30,684 nt of DNA from a virus: IMG/VR virus record IMGVR_UViG_3300019124_000021, positions 1-30,684 of that record. The stretch is one strand, 5' to 3'. Positions 23,746 through 30,254 of this stretch are shown here, piece after piece. Numbering within the stretch: the first letter of the stretch is position 1; every line of letters begins with the position of its first letter. The notes under the pieces are model-generated. The model had not been told where the DNA came from and did not search any database. It saw nothing but the letters and a program-made list of their open reading frames with translations. A program made the position numbers and the translations under genes.

Positions 23746-23940
23746 ATGGAAGAAACAATCTGGAACACATTAATTCAGCAAGGGCCGTTTGCAGCTCTTT
23801 TCGTTTGGCTTCTGTTTACCACAAAGAAAGAAGCACGCGAACGGGAACAGCGTTTGCAAGACATTCTGGAAAAGTTTTCGGAAAAGTACGATCTGGTCAT
23901 TGAACGGCTTGATCGCATGGAAGATCAACTGCGGGGGTGA
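23746..23940 (+). CDS. BhlA/UviB-type holin
   Basis: A 64-aa protein with one N-terminal membrane helix (LIQQGPFAALFVWLLFTTKK) and a long charged C-terminal helix (KEAREREQRLQDILEKFSEK, then LVIERLDRMEDQL). This is the layout of the BhlA/UviB holin-like family in Bacillales phages and bacteriocin clusters. ATG 23746 follows GGCGAGGAGGAAGAG. It overlaps the possible longer frame of the amidase and is directly followed by it, the usual holin-endolysin order. Confidence 0.88.
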   Translation: MEETIWNTLIQQGPFAALFVWLLFTTKKEAREREQRLQDILEKFSEKYDLVIERLDRMEDQLRG

Positions 23941-23945
23941 GAAAA

Positions 23946-24845
23946 GTGGCAAAATTAATCGTTCTGATTGACCCCGGCCACGGGGCGGAGACGCCGGGGA
24001 AACGCTCCCCGGACGAATCGCTGTTTGAGTACGAGTTTAACAGGGACGTGGCTCGTCGTCTGCTGAAGAAGCTGCAGTCAGCCGGTATCGACTCCCGTCT
24101 GACCGTTAGCGATAACACTGACATGCCTCTGATCAAACGCACCAATCTGGCACGGGAACTGAAGCGGAGAGGGTACGATGTCCTGCTCGTCTCCATCCAT
24201 GCCAATGCAGCTGGGAAAGGCTGGGGGCCTGCGCGCGGCATCGAAACTTTCACAAACGATCTGGCGAAGCAACTTGCAGAACTCATCCAGCAGCGGTTGA
24301 TACAGGAATCTGGTCTGCGCAACCGTGGCGTGAAGCAAGCTGACCTCCACATCACCCGAGAGACAGCTCGGTACGGCATACCTGGTGTACTCTGCGAGTT
24401 GGGATTCATGACCAACAAGGACGAGTGCGCCTTGCTCAAAACCCCTGACTACCGCGAGAAGTGCGCGGTGGCGATTGCCAAGGCTATCTGTAAATATTAC
24501 GGATTGAATTATGAATCAGTGGATTATTCACAAAAAGAACATTCGTCTGTGGATAACGCCTGTGCAATCGAAGTGAACGGGAAGCTGCTGGCCGTCCGTG
24601 GAATCCTAAGGAACGGCAAGTCGCTGCTGCCGGTCCGCGCGGTGGCGGAAGCGGTAGGGAAGGGGGAGGTCGTCGGTTGGTGTGATGCCAGCAGGACGGT
24701 AACACTCAACGGAAAGGTGTTGGCCTCTATGCAGCTGATAAACGGCACCGGTTACGCATGGTCGAAGGAGATCGCTGCAGCGCTCGGTCTGACTTTAGAG
24801 TGGGATCGCAATACCATAACGGTAATACTGAAAGGATGTGCATAA
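23946..24845 (+). CDS. N-acetylmuramoyl-L-alanine amidase endolysin
   Basis: A 299-aa lysis enzyme. Residues 1-190 are an Amidase_3 zinc domain: His12 in DPGHG, Glu28 or Glu30 in FEYEFN, His85 in SIHAN as metal ligands, and catalytic Glu151 in LCELGFMTN. Residues about 205-297 resemble a copper-amine-oxidase N-domain-like stalk module (AIEVNGKLLAVRGILRNGKS, LLPVRAVAEAVG, YAWSKEIAAALGLTLEWD), used for wall binding in Bacillales amidases. GTG 23946 is preferred because GGGGGTGAG lies at good distance; GTG 23937 lies within that site. Confidence 0.93.
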   Translation: MAKLIVLIDPGHGAETPGKRSPDESLFEYEFNRDVARRLLKKLQSAGIDSRLTVSDNTDMPLIKRTNLARELKRRGYDVLLVSIHANAAGKGWGPARGIETFTNDLAKQLAELIQQRLIQESGLRNRGVKQADLHITRETARYGIPGVLCELGFMTNKDECALLKTPDYREKCAVAIAKAICKYYGLNYESVDYSQKEHSSVDNACAIEVNGKLLAVRGILRNGKSLLPVRAVAEAVGKGEVVGWCDASRTVTLNGKVLASMQLINGTGYAWSKEIAAALGLTLEWDRNTITVILKGCA

Positions 24846-24847
24846 GC

Positions 24848-24985
24848 ATGAAATATTGGTTGAAACAGAATAAGAAAAACGTCATGCTCATCGTGTCTGG
24901 AATCATTGGGCTTGCTGGTGCATCAATTGGCCTGAACGAAGACCTTCAGCAGCAGATTGTCAATGTCGTGGATACGCTTTTCTAA
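24848..24985 (+). CDS. Small membrane protein after the endolysin (45 aa)
   Basis: Begins at ATG 24848, two bases after the amidase stop, with AAAGGATGT upstream. The sequence has a basic N-terminus (MKYWLKQNKKN), one membrane helix (VMLIVSGIIGLAGASIGL) and a short acidic amphipathic end. It is likely a lysis-associated protein, either an extra holin subunit or a regulator. A longer frame from 24758 lies inside the amidase and is not supported. Confidence 0.7.
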   Translation: MKYWLKQNKKNVMLIVSGIIGLAGASIGLNEDLQQQIVNVVDTLF

Positions 24986-24993
24986 ACACAACA

Positions 24994-25026
24994 GCCCTCT
25001 GGCGTTACTTGCCGGAGGGCAATTTT
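24994..25026. terminator. Terminator between convergent lysis and regulator genes
   Basis: GCCCTCTGGC (24994-25003) pairs with GCCGGAGGGC (25011-25020), one G-U pair, 7-nt loop, followed by AATTTT on the plus strand. The same hairpin holds the last codons and stop of the minus-strand HTH gene and could end both transcripts. Confidence 0.85.
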
Positions 25027-25229
25027 GTGTTCATTGGCCTTCCTCTTTTTCTCGGTGTATCAATCCACGTCTGGATTTGTTCCCGAAGCCACAAGGGCCC
25101 ACAAGACAACGTCTTTACCGGTTCCGGAAATTGGCCGCGGCGGATGTACTCCTGGATGTAACCCTTTGATTTTCCAGTCATCTGACAGACCTCGCCAAAC
25201 CCCAGAATTTCATCAAGCTCAACCTTCAC
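25005..25229 (-). CDS. AlpA/excisionase-type HTH protein
   Basis: A 74-aa protein with a GTG start at 25229 behind AAGGGATT. The pattern FGEVCQMTGKSKGYIQEYIR then GQFPEPVKTLSCGPLWLREQ and IQTWIDTPRKRGRP is that of AlpA/MerR-like winged-helix regulators and excisionases: a helix-turn-helix, a P-x-P turn, and a W-x-x-x-x-I-x-x-W final helix. Such proteins control prophage excision or transcription. It is the last gene of a three-gene minus-strand unit. GTG lies one base after the stop of the preceding gene, so translation is coupled. Confidence 0.8.
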   Translation of the reverse strand: MKVELDEILGFGEVCQMTGKSKGYIQEYIRRGQFPEPVKTLSCGPLWLREQIQTWIDTPRKRGRPMNTKLPSGK

Positions 25230-25230
25230 T

Positions 25231-25398
25231 TTAATCCCTTCTTCCCATTACTGCTGTTACCCACAAGTATGCCACAGCGACAACTAGGATAACGTTTTGC
25301 CACCACTGATCGGTGGGGGAGTATGTCGACAGAAGAGCCAGACCTAAAACTCCACGAGTAGAAACCAGATTTCGAACGTCTAATTTTCGGTTTTTCAT
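25231..25398 (-). CDS. Small membrane protein (55 aa), unrecognised
   Basis: ATG 25398 to TAA 25231. It begins MKNRKLDVRNLVSTRGVLGL and carries a strong membrane helix (WWQNVILVVAVAYLWVTAVM) with a basic end GRRD. Its stop precedes the HTH start by one base. There is no strong ribosome site in front of the ATG (CTAAGTATAGC); the 7-bp hairpin at 25419-25436 lies between it and the previous gene. The gene is therefore less certain than its neighbours. It could be a partner of the HTH protein or a small phage exclusion peptide. Confidence 0.5.
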   Translation of the reverse strand: MKNRKLDVRNLVSTRGVLGLALLSTYSPTDQWWQNVILVVAVAYLWVTAVMGRRD

Positions 25399-25439
25399 GC
25401 TATACTTAGGATGGTGGGGGGAGGTTTCCCTCCCCGGTG

Positions 25440-25574
25440 TTACTTGCGGCGTTTACCTTGGCGGGGGCGCCGCTTTTGCTTTTTCCTCCGCTTTACCAGC
25501 TGCGGATGTACCCAATCCTTGTAGATCGTGTACAGGAAGATGATGAGCGGAAGCCATTCTTTCAACCATCCCAA
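25440..25574 (-). CDS. Tiny membrane protein with highly basic tail (44 aa)
   Basis: TTG start at 25574, just after AAAGGAGGTGG, the best ribosome site on this strand. It begins MGWLKEWLPLIIFLYTIYKD, one membrane segment, then WVHP and a tail of mainly Lys/Arg (about 14 of the last 18 residues). The basic tail might bind nucleic acid or phospholipid at the membrane. It is the first gene after the promoter at 25598-25626. No family is recognised. Holin-like and phage-toxin peptides have similar make-up. Confidence 0.62.
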   Translation of the reverse strand: MGWLKEWLPLIIFLYTIYKDWVHPQLVKRRKKQKRRPRQGKRRK

Positions 25575-25597
25575 GGTTCCACCTCCTTTCTGATTTT

Positions 25598-25626
25598 ATT
25601 ATAACATAACATTGTACTTTGTACAA
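25598..25626 (-). promoter_or_regulatory. Strong sigma-A promoter with palindromic operator
   Basis: On the minus strand TTGTAC (25626-25621), a 17-bp spacer and a consensus TATAAT (25603-25598). The -35 box lies inside a palindrome TTGTAC-TTT-GTACAA at 25612-25626, a typical repressor site. It should drive the three small genes at 25005-25574 and be regulated by a protein bound to the palindrome. Confidence 0.85.
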
Positions 25627-25918
25627 CAATTATTTTATTAAAAATTGGCAATACCCGCATTAAACCCAGTAGCCGCTACGTTGAGCGAGCCTGATGCAAT
25701 CAATTACAGATGCGTCCGCATACATTGTTTGCGGTTGCATTGATCGGGACTCTTGGATCAGCAATTGAATACATGTTCGCGGAAGCATACGTGGATGCGA
25801 ATCGTAAGTAACAGTGAAGCCCTCCGCCGTTAGCGGAGGGCCATTTCTTAGATATAAAAAGCAAAGGAGGCCCGCGAATGCGCAGTCCCCCTATGTGTTG
25901 ACTTTATCATACAACACT
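25627..25918. other. Non-coding stretch with a hairpin and promoter-like sites
   Basis: No convincing gene. A 33-codon plus-strand ORF (25710-25811, starting MRPHTLFAVALIGTLGSAIE) has no ribosome site but is followed 7 nt later by a 9-bp hairpin GCCCTCCGC/GCGGAGGGC (25819-25827 with 25833-25841); it may be a gene remnant. At 25862-25869 AAAGGAGG precedes a 7-codon ORF (25878-25901). The stretch may be partly degraded phage sequence. Confidence 0.4.
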
Positions 25919-25935
25919 CTAAATTGTGATGTCAA
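25895..25935 (-). promoter_or_regulatory. Second minus-strand promoter with inverted repeat
   Basis: TTGACA (25935-25930), 18-bp spacer and TATGAT (25911-25906) read leftward out of the 3' end of the DUF3800 gene. An inverted repeat GTGTTG (25895-25900) / CAACAC (25912-25917) flanks the -10 box, like an operator. It could give a short RNA ending at the hairpin 25841-25819, or join transcription of the small-gene unit further left. Confidence 0.5.
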
Positions 25936-26731
25936 TCGCATCAGAAGCCGATCTCATCGCATCGAGCAACTCGCGGCTAATTCCAGAAGGGAAGAATTTG
26001 AGACCGTAACCATTGGGGCTACCTTGATTATTTTTATAAAATTTTTTATATACAATTGGGAAAGATGGATAAATGTTCTGACTGAGCAAAGTTTTCGCGG
26101 TTGGGTAGAGACAGAGGTCTGCTATTTGATGACCGGTTTCGTTTTCCTGCTTTTTCACAAATATTAAGTCAGTAATAAACTTCAGATCTGATGAAGAAAC
26201 AAATCGCGTTCCATTACGTTTAATCCTATGAAAAACTTTTAACAGTTTTTCGTTTTCGTCGTCATTTCGACTTTCAGCAATGAACAGACATGTTTTTGAA
26301 TTCCCATTAGGTCTACCGACTAAATAATACGCTCGTTCCATAACGAATTCCAAGGTCAACGTATAGGGGTTGGTCGGATCGACATATTGAAAGTTGTGAT
26401 GGACCTTATTTACCGCTGATATCACTAAATCAAATGGGGATTTAAGAATGGCATTATTAATATCATCTACAAATGAGTTTCTAGTGTTGGAATTACGCAA
26501 AATCGAAAAATCGCCACGAGAGCTCCTGATATCAGTAGAATGGAGAATAATATGTCGTTTGTTCCAGTATTTATATTTCAGTTCATCAAAAATAGGGTTA
26601 ATTTCCCTTATGTACGATTGGGTGGAACAGAATATCGCACCAAGTGCAAAAATAGGATATTGTCTGTCTATATGTTGAAGGCTATGGTCCCCTGTTTCAT
26701 CCAAAAATGCTAGATAGTTTTCAGCGAACAT
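25919..26731 (-). CDS. DUF3800 domain protein
   Basis: A 270-aa protein. ATG 26731 has GGGGGT six bases upstream. The N-terminal YLAFLDETGDHSL with the D-E-T/S-G-D signature, central ILHSTDIR and C-terminal HQIADLCLYPTAKTLL mark DUF3800, whose conserved acidic residues (Asp11, Glu12, Asp in HQIAD) suggest an RNase H-like nuclease fold. Its function has not been shown, but such genes are common as single cargo genes of phages and in defence regions. It is AT-rich compared with the phage genes and has its own promoter. Its orientation opposes the late genes, so it is probably expressed in the lysogen. Confidence 0.82.
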   Translation of the reverse strand: MFAENYLAFLDETGDHSLQHIDRQYPIFALGAIFCSTQSYIREINPIFDELKYKYWNKRHIILHSTDIRSSRGDFSILRNSNTRNSFVDDINNAILKSPFDLVISAVNKVHHNFQYVDPTNPYTLTLEFVMERAYYLVGRPNGNSKTCLFIAESRNDDENEKLLKVFHRIKRNGTRFVSSSDLKFITDLIFVKKQENETGHQIADLCLYPTAKTLLSQNIYPSFPIVYKKFYKNNQGSPNGYGLKFFPSGISRELLDAMRSASDAIDITI

Positions 26732-26760
26732 TTTTTACCCCCGATGGACAAGATGGGTAT

Positions 26761-26769
26761 ATTATACCA
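26761..26769 (-). promoter_or_regulatory. Extended -10 promoter of the DUF3800 gene
   Basis: On the minus strand TGG followed by a consensus TATAAT (26769-26761), i.e. an extended -10, 30 nt before the start codon. No matching -35 is evident, which extended -10 promoters can do without. Confidence 0.65.
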
Positions 26770-26847
26770 TCGCATTTTTCCTAGGGTAGAATTTTTTTGA
26801 AGATAAAACTATACTACAAACATACGTTCTTTTTTGGCGGTGTAGAT

Positions 26848-27105
26848 TTGAACGACCAAATTCTCTTTTGGCTCGCTTGGCGGCAGCTCGTCGCTTACCT
26901 GGAACATGACAAAGAGAAGATCGAGGGTTCTCCGCTGAAGTTCCCCATTGGGTACTCAAACATCTTGACGGCAATCGCCGGCCAGATCGATGCCCAAGCG
27001 AAGGAAGCGTGCCGGCATCTCAATCCTGGGTGTCATTCAGGACCGGGGCGAGCACTTCGTCATGTGGAAACATCGCGGAGAAACTCATCTGTTCCGGATC
27101 CATGA
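26848..27105 (+). CDS. Small ORF, perhaps 5' part of a frameshifted gene
   Basis: From TTG 26848 (GGCGGTG five bases upstream) or TTG 26797. The first 50 residues look like a real protein: NDQILFWLAWRQLVAYLEHD, KEKIEGSPLKFPIGYSNILT, AIAGQIDAQAKEA. From about position 26990 on, the other frame (next entry) has the better protein-like sequence and this one becomes Cys/His/Arg/Pro-rich, as a shadow would. Either a +1 frame change joins the two or they are two overlapping genes. The product is not recognised. Confidence 0.45.
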   Translation: MNDQILFWLAWRQLVAYLEHDKEKIEGSPLKFPIGYSNILTAIAGQIDAQAKEACRHLNPGCHSGPGRALRHVETSRRNSSVPDP

Positions 27106-27175
27106 CACCAAGCTGCGAACAGATGCGCAAAAACTTCTCGACGATTTGGTGGCTGATCATGAAAAACAAGCATAA
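26990..27175 (+). CDS. Small basic protein, perhaps 3' part of a frameshifted gene
   Basis: A 61-aa ORF with ATG 26990 and a plausible N-terminus MPKRRKRAGISILGVIQDRG, then EHFVMWKHRGETHLFRIHDT and a charged C-terminal helix. No ribosome site precedes the ATG, and it overlaps the previous ORF by 116 nt, which is long for two genes. It may depend on translation of the upstream frame or be the displaced end of one gene. Terminated by the hairpin at 27229. Function unknown. Confidence 0.5.
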   Translation: MPKRRKRAGISILGVIQDRGEHFVMWKHRGETHLFRIHDTKLRTDAQKLLDDLVADHEKQA

Positions 27176-27228
27176 AACCCGCCAACCGCGCATACGCTCT
27201 AGCGAAGGCGAGCGTTAGGGGATTCTGC

Positions 27229-27265
27229 GGCCTCCTTCCCGGATGGGTTGGAGGCCTTGGTTTTT
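27229..27265 (+). terminator. Terminator between convergent units
   Basis: GGCCTCC (27229-27235) pairs with GGAGGCC (27250-27256), followed by TTGGTTTTTA. It ends the plus-strand small ORFs and lies 32 nt past the stop of the minus-strand ATPase gene. Confidence 0.75.
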
Positions 27266-27296
27266 ATGCTGCATGGTGCGGCGAGGGTGGTTGTGG

Positions 27297-29354
27297 TTAT
27301 GCGTTGGGCTGCATACTCGGAGGCGGCGTCATATGCGCCATGAACACCACATGCTGCTCATTGCCTATCCTAAGCACGTTGATAGCGTGGAACCGCGGCA
27401 TCTTCACGTAGTCCTCGACGGTGTACGGCGCCAGTTCCTCACGCAACTCGTTGAACGTCTTCTTGCTGGCCCGATAGATGTGGTAGTGCGGCCCAGCACT
27501 GCGGATAATCTCCGCCAGATCGCTCGGGATCTGCTCCCAGGAGTGGAACATCCAAACGTAGCCGACACGCCACTTCCGCGACTCAACGGCTGCCGATTTC
27601 CAGGCGCGGGCAGAGCGTAGGAACTGGTGCGGCTCGTCATAGATAACGAAAAAGGGGAACTGTTTGGCTTCTTCGCGCAGCGTCATGGCCAAATCAATCT
27701 TCACGGACAGCAGGTTTACGATCAGATTAACCCCCTCGGTGCCGAGAGTAGTCTTCGGTATGTCGATGATGACAGCGTGCGGCTCCGACATGAGCGCGAC
27801 CATATCCAGCGAGTTGTCCGACTCGAAACATTCGGCCAGATACTCGTCTCCCAGGATGGTGTCTAGTCGGTTCAGTATAGGGGCCAGCACTTGGCCGCGC
27901 CGGCCGTCGGACATCCGCCCGAAGTCCTCCAGCGTTGTCCGGTGGATGCCCGGCGACATGCCGGCCACCAGTTCCTCCCGGTAGTCGTCATCCTCGAAGA
28001 TTCGCAGGATCTCGGCCAGTCTGGGCGTCCTCATTCCCATAATCGCCGCCCGCAGGTACCGGGACGTCTGTGCGCCGGCTTCGTCGGTCGCCGAGTTGAA
28101 GAAGGAGATGATGCTGTTCGCCAGTCGATTCCGGGCTCGAGGCGAGTGCTTTACCTCGCAGAAGTCCAGCGCGATCGGCCTGGTCCCGTCGATCCGGATG
28201 CGCTTGATTTTATTCGGTGGCAGCGCCGCCGCTACCTCATTGCCGATCTCCCCTTTGGCCGGGTCGATGCTGAGGGCACCGAACCCGTTCTTGACTGCCT
28301 CCACCATCAGGTTGGCGCCATATCCCCGCGTTTTTCCCGATCCCATGCCGCCGATGACCACCCGTGGGAGACACAGTTCATCGTGGTTGTCGATCGGCAT
28401 ACACACTTCATATGTCCCGTCCTTTTGTTCAACGGTCCCAAGCTTCAGCCCACCCCGTCGTACTTCCGCCGGTGCCTTTGATTCCCGCTGCGACTTGGCG
28501 GCCACTCCCATGTACTCTTCCTGCAGTGATCTGGGCGGCAACTGCATCAGTCGGCCGATCTCCGCTGGGGTGATAATGTCGCGGCGCGGGGAGAAAAAGG
28601 GGACGGCAATCCGCCGGGCGCGCGTATCGCGCAGGAAGCGATTCAGCCGCCACCCGGGCACTCGGCGGGCATCCAGTTGGTTGTCTCCGTTTAGGCTGGC
28701 AAGAGCGGCGCACAAGCCCCGGCCAAGACGCTGCCGTCGGCGGGTGTCGGCCGAGCGGACGAGCACGCGGAGCACAAAGTCAAAACCCTGACCGGCCAGT
28801 TTTTGCTCAGTGGCCTCGGACAGGTGGCCGAACTTTCTCCAGCCTCGCGGCTTGTATCCACGGTCGAACTCCCGCCGGTCAACCGCCGCGTCCTTCCACC
28901 AATCAGGCTCCGCTGCCTGGAAGCCGAACTGCACGACGGCATAGTCATCACCGCGGAACTGCCGGGATAGTTCCAGCAGTTGGGGGAGGGGGGCCAACTT
29001 GCGCCGATCCGTGGAGAGTGAGAGGAAATGGGGAAACCGTAGGCGAAGTTGCCAACCATCCGTGTCAGGGCCAAACGGGGCCAGATGATCATCCTCTGCC
29101 GGCTCTAGCACGGCGGTCGGCCATGTCGCCTCCACCTGTTGCTGCGCCAGCTCAGCGGTGTGATCCGGGGTAGCCATCCGGATCTCGTACTGGTCCCGGG
29201 CTATGATGGTCTCCCAGAAAATGCGCTCCCGTTCCGGCCAGCGCCACCCTCTGGCAGCCGCAGCTATAAGATCCACGATCTCCTGATACCCGTCAGCCAG
29301 CGGTGCCGCGAAATTCTCCACATCTTCGTTGGTCGTGGAGAGGCGCGGGACCAC
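27297..29354 (-). CDS. HerA/VirB4-like conjugation-type ATPase
   Basis: The frame is open to 29699, but the first 115 codons are antisense-like shadow of the upstream gene; GTG 29354, 18 nt after that gene's stop, gives 685 aa. Walker A GGMGSGKT is at about 335-342 and Walker B FPFFVIYDEPHQF at about 566-578; SIDPAKGEIGNEVAAALPPN and VEDYVKMPRFHAINVL are typical of TraG/HerA-like T4SS ATPases. Residues 1-300 form a T4SS-type N-domain with FRGDDYAVVQFGFQ and ITPAEIGRLMQLPPRSLQEE. It would power DNA or protein transfer at the membrane. It is GC-rich and unrelated to the phage module. The exact start is uncertain because no good ribosome site is visible. Confidence 0.8.
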   Translation of the reverse strand: MVPRLSTTNEDVENFAAPLADGYQEIVDLIAAAARGWRWPERERIFWETIIARDQYEIRMATPDHTAELAQQQVEATWPTAVLEPAEDDHLAPFGPDTDGWQLRLRFPHFLSLSTDRRKLAPLPQLLELSRQFRGDDYAVVQFGFQAAEPDWWKDAAVDRREFDRGYKPRGWRKFGHLSEATEQKLAGQGFDFVLRVLVRSADTRRRQRLGRGLCAALASLNGDNQLDARRVPGWRLNRFLRDTRARRIAVPFFSPRRDIITPAEIGRLMQLPPRSLQEEYMGVAAKSQRESKAPAEVRRGGLKLGTVEQKDGTYEVCMPIDNHDELCLPRVVIGGMGSGKTRGYGANLMVEAVKNGFGALSIDPAKGEIGNEVAAALPPNKIKRIRIDGTRPIALDFCEVKHSPRARNRLANSIISFFNSATDEAGAQTSRYLRAAIMGMRTPRLAEILRIFEDDDYREELVAGMSPGIHRTTLEDFGRMSDGRRGQVLAPILNRLDTILGDEYLAECFESDNSLDMVALMSEPHAVIIDIPKTTLGTEGVNLIVNLLSVKIDLAMTLREEAKQFPFFVIYDEPHQFLRSARAWKSAAVESRKWRVGYVWMFHSWEQIPSDLAEIIRSAGPHYHIYRASKKTFNELREELAPYTVEDYVKMPRFHAINVLRIGNEQHVVFMAHMTPPPSMQPNA

Positions 29355-29371
29355 TCTGACAACGGACCAAC

Positions 29372-29803
29372 CTACTTTTGTAGAAACGTCGACTGTATCC
29401 CTGCTTGGATCGCGTCGTTCAACATCGCCCCCAGGAAGTACAGGAGCAGCACCATCGATGGTACCAGTGCCGTCCCCAGTATTATGCCGCCAGCCGTCAT
29501 GAGCGTCATCCGGCCGAATCGGCGCTGAAAGATGACGATTACGATCCCTGCAAGAAGCCCGAGCGTTCCGATCACAAGCGCCAAACCTTGGAGTGTCCCG
29601 AACATCGGGCTGAAGCTCCCCCACATCTTTAGGACGGCTGCCATGCTTCCGCTGTTTGCGGCCGCCGGCGCTGTCATCATGCTGCCCGCGACCGTCCATA
29701 GCGTGATCGCGAGCTGCCGCAACTTTGGGTTTGGTTTCACTACCACCACCCGTTCACATCCGGCCGCCGGTTCTAAAGGCACGCCATTGATACGCACGAT
29801 CAT
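29372..29803 (-). CDS. Three-TM pilin/VirB2-like membrane protein
   Basis: A 143-aa protein; ATG 29803 has GGAGGTG seven bases upstream. A 30-residue N-terminus (MIVRINGVPLEPAAGCERVV) precedes a segment with LAITLWTVAGSMMTAPAAAN and then two strong membrane helices (ALVIGTLGLLAGIVIVIF; GGIILGTALVPSMVLLLYFL). The Ala-rich APAAAN could be a processing site, as in VirB2/TrbC-like pilins, but this is only pattern-based. It stands 18 nt before the ATPase gene in the same direction, so the two probably work together as part of a secretion channel. Confidence 0.65.
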   Translation of the reverse strand: MIVRINGVPLEPAAGCERVVVVKPNPKLRQLAITLWTVAGSMMTAPAAANSGSMAAVLKMWGSFSPMFGTLQGLALVIGTLGLLAGIVIVIFQRRFGRMTLMTAGGIILGTALVPSMVLLLYFLGAMLNDAIQAGIQSTFLQK

Positions 29804-29876
29804 GTCTGGAACACCTCCGTATGGTTTTTGCCCTGGTCGGGCATCCTCTCAGATAAAACAGACAGGAGGAATGAGC

Positions 29877-29945
29877 ATGCTGCTCGGACTTGGAATCGGA
29901 TTGATCATTGGTAGCGTTGCAACAATCGCTTACGCTTTGCTTTGA
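29877..29945 (+). CDS. Tiny transmembrane peptide (22 aa)
   Basis: ATG 29877 is preceded at 7 nt by AGGAGG (an upstream ATG at 29871 is too close). The product is one hydrophobic helix, LLGLGIGLIIGSVATIAYA. A terminator hairpin follows directly. Its 3' end overlaps the 3' end of the minus-strand ribbon-helix-helix gene by 16 nt. It is either a real micro-protein or one half of a small toxin-like locus. No family is recognised. Confidence 0.5.
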   Translation: MLLGLGIGLIIGSVATIAYALL

Positions 29946-30121
29946 CCGCCTTCCCTGGGGCGGTTTTCTTTTTGCGCTCGCTGCGCCTGCAGGGACAACA
30001 CGATCGGCTTCAACCGGTCCTTTACCCACTTGCTGAAGTTGATCGTTCTTGCGTACTCCCAACAGGCGCGCTCCAAAGGATCATCAACGTTGAACGTCAC
30101 TGCCTTGCGCTCTGTTGCCAT
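29930..30121 (-). CDS. Ribbon-helix-helix DNA-binding protein
   Basis: A 63-aa protein with ATG 30121 and GGGAGGTG six bases upstream; the frame could start at GTG 30130, but that is within the ribosome site. KAVTFNVDDPLERACWEYAR followed by TINFSKWVKDRLKPIVLSL is the beta-strand, helix, NFSxWV-helix pattern of plasmid RHH proteins (CopG/ParR-like). The rest is charged. A role in plasmid control, partition or regulation of the transfer genes is inferred. The genes for pilin-like protein and ATPase follow downstream on the same strand. Confidence 0.7.
   Translation of the reverse strand: MATERKAVTFNVDDPLERACWEYARTINFSKWVKDRLKPIVLSLQAQRAQKENRPREGGQSKA
29945..29973 (+). terminator. Terminator of the TM peptide gene
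   Basis: ACCGCC (29945-29950) pairs with GGCGGT (29959-29964); TTTTCTTTTT follows. It starts at the last base of the peptide's TGA and lies within the 3' coding part of the RHH gene on the other strand. Confidence 0.7.
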
Positions 30122-30254
30122 GCGTTGCACCTCCCTGTGTGGTGATCTGATATGATGAGATGCAGCAGGGATTGTCCATTATGCACATGGTTTTAAAACG
30201 GTGATGTTTGAAATTTGTGTAGCCTGTCCAACATGGTAATGAGGTGATGGTATC

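Noticed and set aside
25862-25901. AAAGGAGG followed by a 7-codon ORF, possible leader peptide
   Set aside because: The ribosome site is real-looking, but no plus-strand gene follows that a leader could control, so I do not list it as a gene.
25814-26167. 117-codon plus-strand ORF opposite the DUF3800 gene
   Set aside because: Shadow of the better-supported minus-strand gene, which has family motifs, promoter and ribosome site.
29355-29699. N-terminal extension of the ATPase frame up to 29699
   Set aside because: This part lies out of frame over the pilin-like gene, which has a much better start. The extension is D/R/H/G-rich as expected of a shadow.
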